Positions 1-8,515 of a DNA stretch of 64,000 nucleotides are shown in pieces. The translations under genes were made by a program, and so were the position numbers. The stretch spans positions 310,001 to 374,000 of the forward strand of contig NZ_CP041730.1 of assembly GCF_007431345.1 (NCBI RefSeq). The letters are read 5' to 3'. Under the pieces are notes generated by a model. That model was given only the letters and a program-made list of their open reading frames with translations. It was not told the origin of the DNA and searched no databases. The stretch comes from Chitinimonas arctica. Its GTDB lineage: Bacteria > Pseudomonadota > Gammaproteobacteria > Burkholderiales > Chitinimonadaceae. Each line of letters starts with the position of its first letter. The stretch's first letter is position 1.

Positions 1-1
1 G

Positions 2-538
2 GAAGAAGCCTTGGCCGGCTGTACCCAGACCGTGGCCACCTGCCCCCGCGTGCACGAGCTGAGCGTACCCCGCCACAACCCGCGCCAGATCGCGCCCATC
101 CTGATCGAGCGCACCCTGCTCGGCGAGGAGGTGGCCCTGGTGTTCGGTACCGAAATGTCCGGGCTCAGCAATGAAGAAGTGCGTAGCTGCAACCGGATGG
201 TGACCATCCCCACCAATCCGGACTACTCCTCGCTCAATCTGGCGCAGGCCGTGCAGATCCTGGCATATGAGATGCGCTGCGCCGTGGACGACGATATCAG
301 CCACCTGGAAGAGCGGCCGCAATTGGCCGCCCATGATGATATCGAGCGTTTCTATGTCCACCTGGAGCAGGCCTTGATCGGGCTGGAGTTCCTCGATCCC
401 GACAACCCCAAGCGGCTGATGCCGCGCCTGCGCCGCATGTTTGGCCGGATCCAGCTGGAAAAGCTCGAAGTCGATATCTGGCGGGGAATATTGCGGGCAG
501 TACAGGAGGGGCCGCGCGGGAAGCAGCCGCACGACTAG
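2..538 (+). CDS. trmJ: tRNA (cytidine/uridine-2'-O-)-methyltransferase TrmJ, 3' part
   Basis: SpoU/TrmD (SPOUT) family enzyme that 2'-O-methylates position 32 in the anticodon loop of some tRNAs. The reading frame is open at the left window edge, so the start and roughly the first 70 residues are missing. The visible part contains the SPOUT cofactor-knot signatures: VFGTEMSGLSNEE (conserved Glu of SPOUT motif 2) and the later IPTNPDYSSLNLAQAV segment (motif 3), followed by the C-terminal helical extension usual for TrmJ. About 178 codons are present, against about 245 for whole family members. The TTG at 11 is internal and is not the real start. Identification is firm; only completeness is limited by the window. 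Confidence 0.9.
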   Translation, partial: EEALAGCTQTVATCPRVHELSVPRHNPRQIAPILIERTLLGEEVALVFGTEMSGLSNEEVRSCNRMVTIPTNPDYSSLNLAQAVQILAYEMRCAVDDDISHLEERPQLAAHDDIERFYVHLEQALIGLEFLDPDNPKRLMPRLRRMFGRIQLEKLEVDIWRGILRAVQEGPRGKQPHD

Positions 539-654
539 GCCGGTGAGGGAAGTTGCCGAGCGTCGCGATACGGTACGCCGCCATTCGCGGCCTTATCTCC
601 GTTGGACAGCGCCGCGCAAGACTCCATGAGCGAATCACAAATTTTCCTGCGGAT

Positions 655-679
655 TTCGGAAGACTCTCCGCTCCATTCG
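655..679 (+). promoter_or_regulatory. Degenerate hrpII-type box (TTCG-N17-TTCG)
   Basis: TTCG at 655-658 and TTCG at 676-679 are 17 nt apart, one more than the 16 of the two perfect boxes at 1374 and 2456. The second half lies in a 12-bp palindrome (TTCGATATCGAA, 676-687). The site is about 50 nt upstream of the gene at 731. Weak on its own; noted because the three neighbouring genes share similar N-terminal composition. Confidence 0.25.
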
Positions 680-730
680 ATATCGAATTGACGTTTATCC
701 ACTCAAGCTCACTTGGCACGGATACACGAC

Positions 731-1225
731 ATGCTTAATCCTCCCAGCCCCACCGCCAGCCCTAGATATATTTCCAATCCGCCCACTGACCAGCCTTCAA
801 TACCAATCTGGAGCAAAATAGGTTCGCCGTCCTACCCGGCCTTTCTGTCTCCACCACGGGTCGCTCCTGTACTTGAGCATCTCGACGAGTATGTCGAAAT
901 TGAAAACTACGGCGAAAAGAATCTGGCAGCGCAAAGGCATGGCGTCAATGTCACCAAGAAGAAATTTATCGCTTCAGCCAGCGCTTGCGCCTTGGCAGCC
1001 ATCATTACTCTTGGCGGCCCGCAGTTAATTCACCATGTAAAGGAGCATAAGACAGCCAGGGTGGCAACGTTTCTTTCGGGGCTCGTTTTATTATTCATCA
1101 CCGGCTTTCTTTCCTTCCACTTCCTTTTGACGTGGCGCCAATGGAAGTTGAACACTGACCGTTTGGAATTCAAGAAAAGCATTTTCGAATCCAGGCAATT
1201 TTTTTACGGCGGCAATATACAGTAA
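731..1225 (+). CDS. Hypothetical protein with Ser/Pro-rich N-terminus and two membrane segments
   Basis: Not recognised. The 164-residue product begins with about 60 residues rich in Pro, Ser and Asn and without a Sec signal peptide. Two hydrophobic stretches follow, near residues 78-98 and 106-130, and then a charged C-terminal tail. I chose ATG 731; an in-frame TTG at 713 would add six residues, and neither start has a good Shine-Dalgarno. Base composition is nearer the core than the two genes that follow. The disordered polar N-terminus followed by paired membrane helices resembles secreted membrane-inserting effectors or translocators, but no catalytic motif is visible, so function is unknown. 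Confidence 0.6.
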   Translation: MLNPPSPTASPRYISNPPTDQPSIPIWSKIGSPSYPAFLSPPRVAPVLEHLDEYVEIENYGEKNLAAQRHGVNVTKKKFIASASACALAAIITLGGPQLIHHVKEHKTARVATFLSGLVLLFITGFLSFHFLLTWRQWKLNTDRLEFKKSIFESRQFFYGGNIQ

Positions 1226-1373
1226 CCCGATATACCCGCGAGCATATCAAGCAACCGAAAGCCTGCTTTCAGTGCGGCAATCGTTCATAGGCACGGACAT
1301 CCCGCCGCGCGCTCGACCACCAAGCGTGGTGACCAGGGTCGCTTCCGGAAGGCGCCCGATAAGCTAGCCATAT

Positions 1374-1397
1374 TTCGACAGTTTACCTCTCGATTCG
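1374..1397 (+). promoter_or_regulatory. hrpII-type box TTCG-N16-TTCG upstream of 1510
   Basis: TTCG at 1374-1377 and TTCG at 1394-1397 are separated by exactly 16 nt, the form known as the hrpII box, which the AraC-type regulator HrpB of Ralstonia uses at type III secretion and effector promoters. The flanks are shared with the site at 2456: TATTTCGACA on the left, CTCTC inside the spacer and TTCGAAAG on the right. An AT-rich -10-like hexamer (TATATT, 1422-1427) follows. The ATG of the downstream gene is 113 nt away. Confidence 0.6.
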
Positions 1398-1509
1398 AAA
1401 GTGTTTTAGTGGCCATCGCTGTATATTAAATTACAGCGTTAGTTTTTAAAGAAAAATCCAAGACTACAGCCGAATCGCTTTTATTAAATTCCACCCTCAA
1501 GGTCTTTGC

Positions 1510-2310
1510 ATGGTAAATATGCACCGCATAAGTGATTCAGCCAATGGACTGCCAGCTTCTGCTTTGCCTGAAGATCGAACCATTGGCAACCTAAATGGAC
1601 AGCAAGTTACTCACTCACCGGCACTTCCATTAACCTTGATTCGCAACGATAACGCCAGCGCTGCAAAGCGTATATTTCGGGATTATTTTGGAAAGGTAGA
1701 CGTACTAAAAATTACAATAAAAGGGGGCGGTCCAGACCGTCACTACAGCGCCACCATAAAGCAGCGCCGCTTTCTCTGGATAAAACTACCCGGCTGGGAA
1801 ATTGCGGTAAAACGGATCAAACGCCCCCCCAACAAAACTGCTACTGGCTTGTTCTATAGTGCTTTGCGCAGAGTTTTTAATACAACCAATGCACATGAAA
1901 TAGCCAAAGAATTCAACAACCTCGAAAAGAACGACCGCAGGATGGATGGGTTCATACTCGACCTAAAAAAATACATCGAAGACAAAAATTTATCAATAGC
2001 GCTAGATATTGCTAGTAAGAAAGCAGAACGAGACTTACATGACAGCACACATCACATAAAAGAGGAAGCTACGTCTTTACAGCAAACGCAGAAAGAGGAT
2101 GAAATCAAGCTCATGGAGACATTGAAAAGTCACCTTGGCTATATTATTCGGAATATGGATAGACTAAGGCGCAAAATTCCAGCCACACACGGAGGCAATG
2201 ATGCAATAATAAGAAAACTATTATACGACCAAGATGTAAATAAATTATGGTGCGCTCGGCAAAAGATCGAGGCTCATGAAATTTTGAGTAAAAAAACCCC
2301 TAGAAGGTAG
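1510..2310 (+). CDS. Hypothetical protein, paralogue of the next gene; candidate secreted effector
   Basis: Unknown family, 266 aa. It shares two blocks with the product of 2594-3475: a short block around RRFLWIK followed by a Trp-containing strand (about residues 85-100), and an FxSALRRxF block followed by a helix ending IAKxF (about 116-137). The remainder is predicted helical and highly charged, with many Lys/Glu/Asn, and has coiled-coil character near residues 150-240. The N-terminus (about 45 residues) is rich in Ser, Pro and Asn and has no signal peptide. An AAGG stretch sits 8 nt before the ATG; a second ATG at 1519 is possible. The gene is clearly AT-richer than the core, suggesting acquisition. 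A perfect hrpII-type box lies 113 nt upstream, so type III export is plausible but inferred. Confidence 0.7.
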   Translation: MVNMHRISDSANGLPASALPEDRTIGNLNGQQVTHSPALPLTLIRNDNASAAKRIFRDYFGKVDVLKITIKGGGPDRHYSATIKQRRFLWIKLPGWEIAVKRIKRPPNKTATGLFYSALRRVFNTTNAHEIAKEFNNLEKNDRRMDGFILDLKKYIEDKNLSIALDIASKKAERDLHDSTHHIKEEATSLQQTQKEDEIKLMETLKSHLGYIIRNMDRLRRKIPATHGGNDAIIRKLLYDQDVNKLWCARQKIEAHEILSKKTPRR

Positions 2311-2455
2311 CGTTAGTTTGCTCGGTGGCCCGTTGTAAGGTGCGCTCCCTCCGCTACTGGCTCCGGAAGTTACGCAGCAAAAGCGGCCCGCACACTTGGC
2401 GCTTCGCCTTATCCACTCAGCGGTCGCTCGCCAGCGCCAGAAATGGCTGTCCTAT

Positions 2456-2479
2456 TTCGACAATTCAAACCTCTCTTCG
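2456..2479 (+). promoter_or_regulatory. hrpII-type box TTCG-N16-TTCG upstream of 2594
   Basis: TTCG at 2456-2459 and TTCG at 2476-2479 have a 16-nt spacer. Left flank (CTATTTCGACA), internal CTCTC and right flank (TTCGAAAG) match the site at 1374, while the surrounding spacer has diverged. That is the pattern expected of a conserved protein-binding site rather than a recent copy. A TTATAG hexamer lies at 2514-2519. The ATG at 2594 is 115 nt from the box, nearly the same distance as in the paralogous gene. Confidence 0.6.
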
Positions 2480-2593
2480 AAAGCCAATGAATAAACTTCC
2501 GTAGCAAACTAACTTATAGGGATATTTTTATTTCACAAAGCCGCAGCAAGCATATAAATCCATTCTGCGCAATTCAGGCCCGAGAGCTTTTAT

Positions 2594-3475
2594 ATGTTCA
2601 ATACCATACATACAAACAAGCGAGTAAATAGACTGGATTCACCCCCGCCTGACCAACCTAAGGTCGGCAAGCTTAATTCGTTCAAAATAATTGTACTAAG
2701 AGAAAGAAAAAGTGAAAGTGAACGGTTCGAGAATTGCGACGCTGTTGCGAACCATTTGGCATGCCAGGTCCGCCTTTCCCCTAGTGAAAACATCAAAATA
2801 AGTTTCAGAATTGGTAAGCCAACCTCAACCCGCTGCTACAAGGCAGTTATAACAAAGCGCCGCTTTCTTTGGATAAAATCACGCGAATGGAACATAAAGA
2901 TAACAAGCAAAATCGTGGATGGCTTGGATGACGTAGCTGGCGTAAATGTCAGGAAAAAAAAGTCACTTGCCCGCCGGTTTTCCAGTGCTCTACGCAGATT
3001 TTTTTTCTCGACCAAAGCAAGTAGAATTGCCAAACAATTCACAGCGGACGAAAAGGAGGCCCCCAAGTCTATAACCAGAATAAAGGAGCAACTACAAAGA
3101 AATATAGACTCGCTACTATCAGATTACAACAATATTCTAGCGCAGTTGGCCCTGATGAGAACAACGTATAACAGCCAAAAAAACTTAATAAGCAAAGCAG
3201 ACCGAAAAAAAATGGAGGAAACGTACAAGGAAAAAATAAATGAAGCTCAATCCCTGGAAAATCTGCGTAATCATATGAAATATTTTAACCATATCACATA
3301 TCGCTTAAGAGAAAATCCAATCACCCGACATGCACTCAATGAGCACTTTAACGAAACAATAGCAGACTTATTAGGCAATCCGGATGTATTATTAGCCGAT
3401 CCATTATTTTATGCATTAGCAGATCCAAATTTAAAACAGCTATGGATCAAGCGATGCTCAACCGCGAATGCGTAA
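2594..3475 (+). CDS. Hypothetical protein, paralogue of 1510-2310; candidate secreted effector
   Basis: Unknown family, 293 aa, AT-rich. It has the same architecture as its upstream neighbour: a polar, Pro-containing N-terminus (a DSPPPDQP stretch near residue 15), a conserved RRFLWIK block near residues 92-98, an FSSALRRFF block near 127-135, an IAKQF helix end near 142-146, then a long charged helical region to the C-terminus. There is no signal peptide, membrane segment or recognisable catalytic motif. GAGAG upstream of ATG 2594 can act as ribosome-binding site. Outside the two blocks, similarity to the paralogue is low, so the duplication is old or under diversifying change. The hrpII-type box upstream suggests co-regulation with the paralogue. 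Confidence 0.7.
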   Translation: MFNTIHTNKRVNRLDSPPPDQPKVGKLNSFKIIVLRERKSESERFENCDAVANHLACQVRLSPSENIKISFRIGKPTSTRCYKAVITKRRFLWIKSREWNIKITSKIVDGLDDVAGVNVRKKKSLARRFSSALRRFFFSTKASRIAKQFTADEKEAPKSITRIKEQLQRNIDSLLSDYNNILAQLALMRTTYNSQKNLISKADRKKMEETYKEKINEAQSLENLRNHMKYFNHITYRLRENPITRHALNEHFNETIADLLGNPDVLLADPLFYALADPNLKQLWIKRCSTANA

Positions 3476-3543
3476 AATTGCGCGTCAAAAAACTCAGCAA
3501 GAAGCACACCTATGCTTAAAAAATTGGCACAAAAATGAAGCAC

Positions 3544-3574
3544 GATACATAGCCACCATCGGCAGCTATGTATC
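3544..3574. terminator. Hairpin between convergent genes
   Basis: Perfect 10-bp inverted repeat: GATACATAGC at 3544-3553 pairs with GCTATGTATC at 3565-3574, loop 11 nt. It lies between the 3' ends of the AT-rich gene at 2594 (plus) and aruE (minus), so it could end transcription from either side. No U-run follows. Confidence 0.45.
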
Positions 3575-3596
3575 CACAGCCCATCCGCCAAGCCGA

Positions 3597-4583
3597 CTAA
3601 AGCACAGCCGGCACAACCAACAACCCAGCCCGCAAGCCATTCTTGACCTTGCTGTTGGGAAAGACGATACGGGCGCCCTGCTCCGCCACCACGAAGCGCT
3701 CATCGCCGTCCTCGGCCAACACATAGCCAGGCGCCAGCTCGGTAAAATTCTCCACCGCGTCAGCGAGATGCAGTTTGAAGGCATCGGTTTGTTTGATCAC
3801 TTCGCGGGCGACGCGGAACAGCTTCGGGTGCGCGGTCGAGACGGCATAATCGCGCTTTTCGCCACCTATCAGCCGTCGCAGTTCCGCTTCCAGCAAATCG
3901 AGATTGACCGCCTGGTTCTGCCCAAAAGGCCGGGCCTTGCCCAATTCCAGGGTAAAGCCATGGGCGCCGCAGTGTTGGCGGCTGAAATAGGAGAATGTCG
4001 GCGAGGGCTTCGATTGCAGCAGCACCGCCTCGATACCGCAAGCAGCCAACCTGGCAATTTCGGCCGGGTCGAACGCCTGATCGCCGGGATGAGGATAGAT
4101 GGCGAACTTCTCTATTTGCGAACCACGGATGGCGGTGTGCAGATCGTAGTGCAATCTCCAGCGCGAACCGGACACCGCGAAGAAATCCTCTACCGCGCGT
4201 TCCAGCTCACGGGCCCGCACGGCGGCCGGACCGCTGCCGCTCTGTTCAGCCGGTTTGCCGAATAGACGATTCAAGTCGTCGTCCAGATAGCGCTTGTTGC
4301 TACGCAGGGCGGCCGGGTTGCCGAAGGCGAACAGAATGCGCGCCCGCGCCGGCAAGCTGCCGTCCAGTACGGCCTGCAACAACCGCGCCGCCAATTCGAC
4401 CGGCGCGGTTTCGTTGCCATGGATGCCGCTGGAAAGACATAGATCGAAAGCGGCATCGGCCGGTTCGACTACCAGCAACCCTTCACCTGGCCGGCTGATC
4501 CGGGTGCCGTCGGGTAGGCTGTCCGGCCATGGCCAATCAGTCCGGGCGGCGAGCAGATGGGCGAGGTAGTTCATGCTGATCAT
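3597..4583 (-). CDS. astE: Succinylglutamate desuccinylase (AruE/AstE)
   Basis: Last step of the arginine succinyltransferase pathway: hydrolyses N-succinylglutamate to glutamate and succinate. It is an M14-type zinc carboxypeptidase-fold protein. The HxxE zinc motif is visible in SGIHGNETAP and the third ligand in HYDLHTAIRG. The product is 328 aa, close to the family length of about 320. I chose the ATG at 4583, whose A-T-G-A overlaps the stop codon of aruB (translational coupling); ATG 4574 is an alternative three codons later. The frame stays open upstream through aruB, but that extension is not homologous. Final gene of the aruCFGDBE run. Confidence 0.93.
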   Translation of the reverse strand: MISMNYLAHLLAARTDWPWPDSLPDGTRISRPGEGLLVVEPADAAFDLCLSSGIHGNETAPVELAARLLQAVLDGSLPARARILFAFGNPAALRSNKRYLDDDLNRLFGKPAEQSGSGPAAVRARELERAVEDFFAVSGSRWRLHYDLHTAIRGSQIEKFAIYPHPGDQAFDPAEIARLAACGIEAVLLQSKPSPTFSYFSRQHCGAHGFTLELGKARPFGQNQAVNLDLLEAELRRLIGGEKRDYAVSTAHPKLFRVAREVIKQTDAFKLHLADAVENFTELAPGYVLAEDGDERFVVAEQGARIVFPNSKVKNGLRAGLLVVPAVL

Positions 4584-5926
4584 GCCAGCTGGAAGGGATA
4601 GACCGAGCCCAATTGCAGGATCTGCGTCAGCTGGTCCAGGGCGGTCCGGCATTCGTCCAGCAAATGCGGGTCGGCCAGATCGGCAGCATCCAGACGGTCG
4701 CGATAGTGCTTGTTCACCCAGGCGTTCAAGGTGGCGAACAATTCCTCGCTCATCATCACCCCCTGGTTGACCGCCGCCAATTCGCGCGCCGACATCGCCA
4801 CCCGCAGACGCAGGCAAGCAGGTCCGCCGCCGTTCTGCATGGATTGCTTGAGATCGAACACCCGTACTTCATCGATCGGCCCGCCACTGCCGGTCAAGCG
4901 ATTGAGGTAGGCCCACACCGGTTCGATATGGCGGGATTCCTCGGGCACCACGATGATCTGCTTGCCGTCGGCCTTGCTCAGCAATTGGCTGTTGAACAGG
5001 TAGGACTTGACCGCCTGCTCGACGCTGACTTCCCGCTCAGGTACCTCGATGGCGACCAGTTGCGCACCCACGGCGGACAGCTTGCGTGCAATTTCCGCCA
5101 GCACCTCGGCCTGGTTCAGGAACGATTTTTCGTGATGGAACAATACATTAGCGTTGCCCACCGAGATCACATCGTTATGGAACACCCCCTTGTCGATGGT
5201 CTCGGGGTCCTGCTGGGCAAATACCACCGCCTCTTCCCGCAGGCCATGCAAGCGCGCGATGGCCTGGCTGGCTTCCAGGGTCTGGCGGGCCGGGAAGCGG
5301 CTGGGCTTGGGTGGCCGGCTATCGAAGGCGGACTGGCCATAGACAAAGAATTCCACGCCGGGGCTATCGTAGGCAGCGCAAAAACGGGTGTGATTGGCTG
5401 CGCCCTCGTCGCCGAAATGCATCTGCGCCGGCAAGGCCGGATGGTGGGCGAAACAGCCCTCATCGCGAAACATCGCTTGCAGGATACGGCCCGTCGTAGG
5501 GTGCTCGATGGCGCGATGAAACTTGTTATTCAGATTGGCCGGCGTGAAATGGATGCGGCCGTCGGCCGTGTCCGCGCCGGGGCTGACGGTGGCGGCGTTG
5601 GCGGTCCACATGGTGGAGGCCGAGGAACTGGCCGCCAGAATGGCCGGTGCTTCCTTGGCGGCGCGCGCGATCACTTGCGCGTCGCTGCCGCCGAAGCCCA
5701 GCTGCCGCAGGCTGGCCACGCTGGGACGTTCATGCGGCGCCAGTACGCCCTGCTTGAATCCTGCATCGTGCAGGGCCTTCATCTTGGCCAGCCCCTGCAG
5801 GGCCGCCAACCGTGGATTGGCGACGGCATTCTGGTTGCCGGTCGAAGCGACATTGCCGAAGCTGAGGCCGGCGTAGTTGTGCGTGGGGCCGACCAGACCG
5901 TCGAAATTGGCTTCAAAAGCTGTCAT
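4580..5926 (-). CDS. astB: N-succinylarginine dihydrolase (AruB/AstB)
   Basis: Converts N2-succinylarginine to N2-succinylornithine, CO2 and two ammonia molecules; guanidino-group-modifying superfamily. The 448-aa product begins with the typical ANFDGLVGPTHNYAGLS segment and has the family's FHNDVISVGN and QSMQNGGGPACLRLRV blocks; the latter includes the region of the catalytic cysteine. Start ATG 5926 is preceded by GGGGAA at a suitable distance; an upstream in-frame start would run into aruD. It begins 26 nt after aruD and overlaps aruE by 4 nt, so the three are cotranscribed. Confidence 0.95.
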   Translation of the reverse strand: MTAFEANFDGLVGPTHNYAGLSFGNVASTGNQNAVANPRLAALQGLAKMKALHDAGFKQGVLAPHERPSVASLRQLGFGGSDAQVIARAAKEAPAILAASSSASTMWTANAATVSPGADTADGRIHFTPANLNNKFHRAIEHPTTGRILQAMFRDEGCFAHHPALPAQMHFGDEGAANHTRFCAAYDSPGVEFFVYGQSAFDSRPPKPSRFPARQTLEASQAIARLHGLREEAVVFAQQDPETIDKGVFHNDVISVGNANVLFHHEKSFLNQAEVLAEIARKLSAVGAQLVAIEVPEREVSVEQAVKSYLFNSQLLSKADGKQIIVVPEESRHIEPVWAYLNRLTGSGGPIDEVRVFDLKQSMQNGGGPACLRLRVAMSARELAAVNQGVMMSEELFATLNAWVNKHYRDRLDAADLADPHLLDECRTALDQLTQILQLGSVYPFQLA

Positions 5927-5952
5927 TGCATATTCCCCGAATAAAACACTTG

Positions 5953-7419
5953 TCATTCAAACCGCATGCCGACCGGCAGTTGCGCCGGAAGCGCCGCGGT
6001 GGGGGTTTCCAGACCGGCCACCGGATAGCTGCAATAGTCGGCGGCGTAATAGGCGCTGGCGCGATGATTGCCGCTGGCGCCCACGCCCCCGAAAGGTGCC
6101 GCGCTGGAGGCGCCGGTCAGCTGCTTGTTCCAGTTGACGATGCCCGCACGCGATTGCTCCCAGAAGCGCTCGTACAGGTCGGCGCGATCCGAGATCAGTC
6201 CCGCCGCCAAGCCATAGCGCGTGGCATTGGCCAGTTCGATGGCCTGGTCGAAACTGTCGTAGCGCTGCAGCTTGAGCAGCGGCCCGAAATCTTCCTCATC
6301 CGGCAGCTTGCCGATATCGCTGACATCCAGGATGCCGGGCGACAATAGCGCGGTGTTCGCTTCCAGCTGGCGCATTTCCAGCAAGGGCTTGGCGCCGCGG
6401 CCGAGCAGGTCGGACTGGGCCACCAGGAGGCGATGCGCGGCAGCCAGGGAAATCACCGAGCCCATGAACGGTTCTTCGGCATCGTCCCAGCGCCCCACCT
6501 TCAAACGCTGGCTGACGGCCACCAGCCGCTCCAGAAAGGCGTCGCCCGCCGCGCCACGCGGTACCAACAAGCGGCGGGCACAGGTGCAACGCTGGCCGGC
6601 CGAGATAAAGGCCGACTGTATCGTCTGGAAAACCGCCGCATCGAGGTTGGCGACATCCTGCACGATCAAGGGATTGTTGCCGCCCATCTCCAGCGCCAGG
6701 ATCTTGTCGGGATGTCCGCCGAACTGCTTATGCAGCGCGTGACCGGTGGGCGAGGAGCCGGTGAAGAACAGCCCGTCCAGGCCCCAGTTGCCGGCCAGCG
6801 CCACGCCGGTTTCCTTGGCGCCTTGCAGCAGATTGAGTACACCCGCCGGCAAACCGGCTTGCTGCCACAGTTCAACGGTCTTTTGCGCTACCAGCGGCGC
6901 CAGCTCGGACGGCTTGAACAGCACGCAATTGCCGGCCAGCAAGGCGGGGACGATATGGCCATTGGGCAGGTGGCCAGGAAAATTGTAGGGGCCGAACACC
7001 GCCACCACGCCATGCGGCCGATGCCGCAGCACCGCCTGGGCATCGCCCATGGTGCTTTCCTTCTGACCGGTACGCTCGGCATAGGCCTTGACCGAAATAT
7101 CGATCTTGCCGACCATGGTCTGCACCTCGGTCAGCGCTTCCCAGCGTGGCTTGCCGGTCTCCCGCCCGATGGCTTCGGCCAGGCCGGCCTTGTGTTCAGC
7201 CAATAGCTCGGCGAACCGGCGCACGATGGCTTCGCGCCCGGCGAAGCCCAGCTTACGCCAAGCCGGGAAAGCATCCCGCGCCGCCCGTACGGCGATATTG
7301 ACCTGCTCGCCGTCGGCGCTGCGCCCCTGCCATACCGGATGCTGGCTGACCGGGTCGCGTGATTCGAATGCCTCGCCGTGGCCCGCATGCCATTCGCCGT
7401 TGATGAAATGGTGGCTCAT
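5953..7419 (-). CDS. astD: N-succinylglutamate 5-semialdehyde dehydrogenase (AruD/AstD)
   Basis: NAD-dependent aldehyde dehydrogenase oxidising succinylglutamate semialdehyde to succinylglutamate. The 488-aa protein has the full ALDH fold signatures: GPYNFPGHLPNGHI near the N-terminal Rossmann part, FTGSSPTG for the nucleotide site, the general-base Glu in LEMGGNNPLI, and the nucleophilic Cys in SAGQRCTCARR. AGGAG lies 8 nt before ATG 7419. It follows aruG by 42 nt and precedes aruB by 26 nt, as in the Pseudomonas aeruginosa aru operon. Confidence 0.95.
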   Translation of the reverse strand: MSHHFINGEWHAGHGEAFESRDPVSQHPVWQGRSADGEQVNIAVRAARDAFPAWRKLGFAGREAIVRRFAELLAEHKAGLAEAIGRETGKPRWEALTEVQTMVGKIDISVKAYAERTGQKESTMGDAQAVLRHRPHGVVAVFGPYNFPGHLPNGHIVPALLAGNCVLFKPSELAPLVAQKTVELWQQAGLPAGVLNLLQGAKETGVALAGNWGLDGLFFTGSSPTGHALHKQFGGHPDKILALEMGGNNPLIVQDVANLDAAVFQTIQSAFISAGQRCTCARRLLVPRGAAGDAFLERLVAVSQRLKVGRWDDAEEPFMGSVISLAAAHRLLVAQSDLLGRGAKPLLEMRQLEANTALLSPGILDVSDIGKLPDEEDFGPLLKLQRYDSFDQAIELANATRYGLAAGLISDRADLYERFWEQSRAGIVNWNKQLTGASSAAPFGGVGASGNHRASAYYAADYCSYPVAGLETPTAALPAQLPVGMRFE

Positions 7420-7461
7420 ATCTGTTTGCTCCTTGATGCTCGCGACCGCTTTCGGCGCGAA

Positions 7462-8481
7462 TCAGTTCTTTGACGACAGCAGCACGGCCCGTACGCTGTC
7501 GCCGGGCGCGATGCCCAGCTTGGCGATCAGTGCCGGCGTCAGCGGCAGCCCCATGGGGGTCGGCTCGGTCTGGGCCAGGCAGACGCGGAAATCGTCCAGC
7601 CGGCGATTGGCCACCATCCATGTCCGTCCCTGCGTTTCATCTTCCGGTTTCGCCGTCAGCACCTGGCTATCGCGTACCGCCCGGATATCCGGCAAGGGGC
7701 ACTCGATGGTAGGACCGGCATCGAAGATATCGACCGAATTGTTATAGCGAAAACCTTCGCCTTCCAGCATGACCAAGGCCGGCAAGGTGTTGTCGTGCAC
7801 CTTGCCGATCACCGCGCGCGCTTCGTCGCTGAGGAAGGCGGTATAGACCGGATGCTGCGGCATCAATTCGGCGATAAAGGATTTCTGGCCGATGCCGGTC
7901 AGATAATCGGCTTCGGAGAAATCCATCTTGAAGAAATGCCGCCCCAGGCTTTCCCAGAAAGGCGAGCGGCCGTTCTCGTCCGACACGCCGCGCATTTCGG
8001 CGATCACCCGGCGATCAAAGCGCTCGGGGAATTCGGCCAGGAACAGGAAGCGGCTCTTGGACAACAGGCTGCCATTGCCATCGCGCCGCCATTCGGGATG
8101 CAGGAACAGCGAACACAGTTCGGCCGCGCCGGTCAGGTCGTTGTTCAGGAACAAGGTATCCAGCCGCCGGTACACGCCAATCTCGCGCGAGGTATGCACG
8201 GCGGTGCCGACGCGGTAGGTGTACCAGGGCTCGGTCAGCCCCACCGACCCTTCGATACCGCAGATCCCCACTACCTGGCCGGCCTGCTCGTCGTTCTCCA
8301 GCACAAACACAAAGCTGGAGTTGGCCGGATCGGGGGCGGCCGCTTGCGAGGCAACCGAAGCGGCGATGCGGCGGGTCAGCCGCTCCTCGTTGGCGGGTAG
8401 CGTGGTCACGCCCACGCCGCTATCACTGGCCAGCGTCATAAGCGCATCGAAATCGGTGGTACGGATGGAGCGAATCAACAT
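7462..8481 (-). CDS. aruG: Arginine N-succinyltransferase, beta-type subunit (AruG/AstA)
   Basis: First enzyme of the pathway, transferring succinyl from succinyl-CoA to the alpha-amino group of arginine. 339 aa, AstA family (GNAT-like acyltransferase fold), starting MLIRSIRTTDFDALMTLA with the family blocks SGVGVTTLP, TYRVGTAVHTSREIGVY and NNDLTGAAELCSLFLHPEWR. ATG 8481 was chosen because homology starts there; upstream codons to 8529 show no family similarity. It is paired with a paralogous gene (aruF) 34 nt upstream. Two adjacent astA-like genes are the hallmark of the heteromeric AruFG enzyme rather than the single AstA of enterics. Confidence 0.93.
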   Translation of the reverse strand: MLIRSIRTTDFDALMTLASDSGVGVTTLPANEERLTRRIAASVASQAAAPDPANSSFVFVLENDEQAGQVVGICGIEGSVGLTEPWYTYRVGTAVHTSREIGVYRRLDTLFLNNDLTGAAELCSLFLHPEWRRDGNGSLLSKSRFLFLAEFPERFDRRVIAEMRGVSDENGRSPFWESLGRHFFKMDFSEADYLTGIGQKSFIAELMPQHPVYTAFLSDEARAVIGKVHDNTLPALVMLEGEGFRYNNSVDIFDAGPTIECPLPDIRAVRDSQVLTAKPEDETQGRTWMVANRRLDDFRVCLAQTEPTPMGLPLTPALIAKLGIAPGDSVRAVLLSSKN

Positions 8482-8515
8482 GGGAGTCTGCCTATCAGAT
8501 AAATCAGCGCACACC

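Noticed and set aside
3455..3475. Possible CaaX end on the protein encoded at 2594
   Set aside because: The Cys is six residues from the C-terminus (CSTANA), not four, so it is not a CaaX box.
3468..4265. Plus-strand open frame overlapping the 3' part of astE
   Set aside because: Its N-terminal 120 nt lie in a hairpin-containing gap and the rest is antisense to astE.
4613..5944. Plus-strand open frame of about 440 codons across aruB
   Set aside because: Antisense to aruB, with no recognisable motifs or ribosome-binding site.
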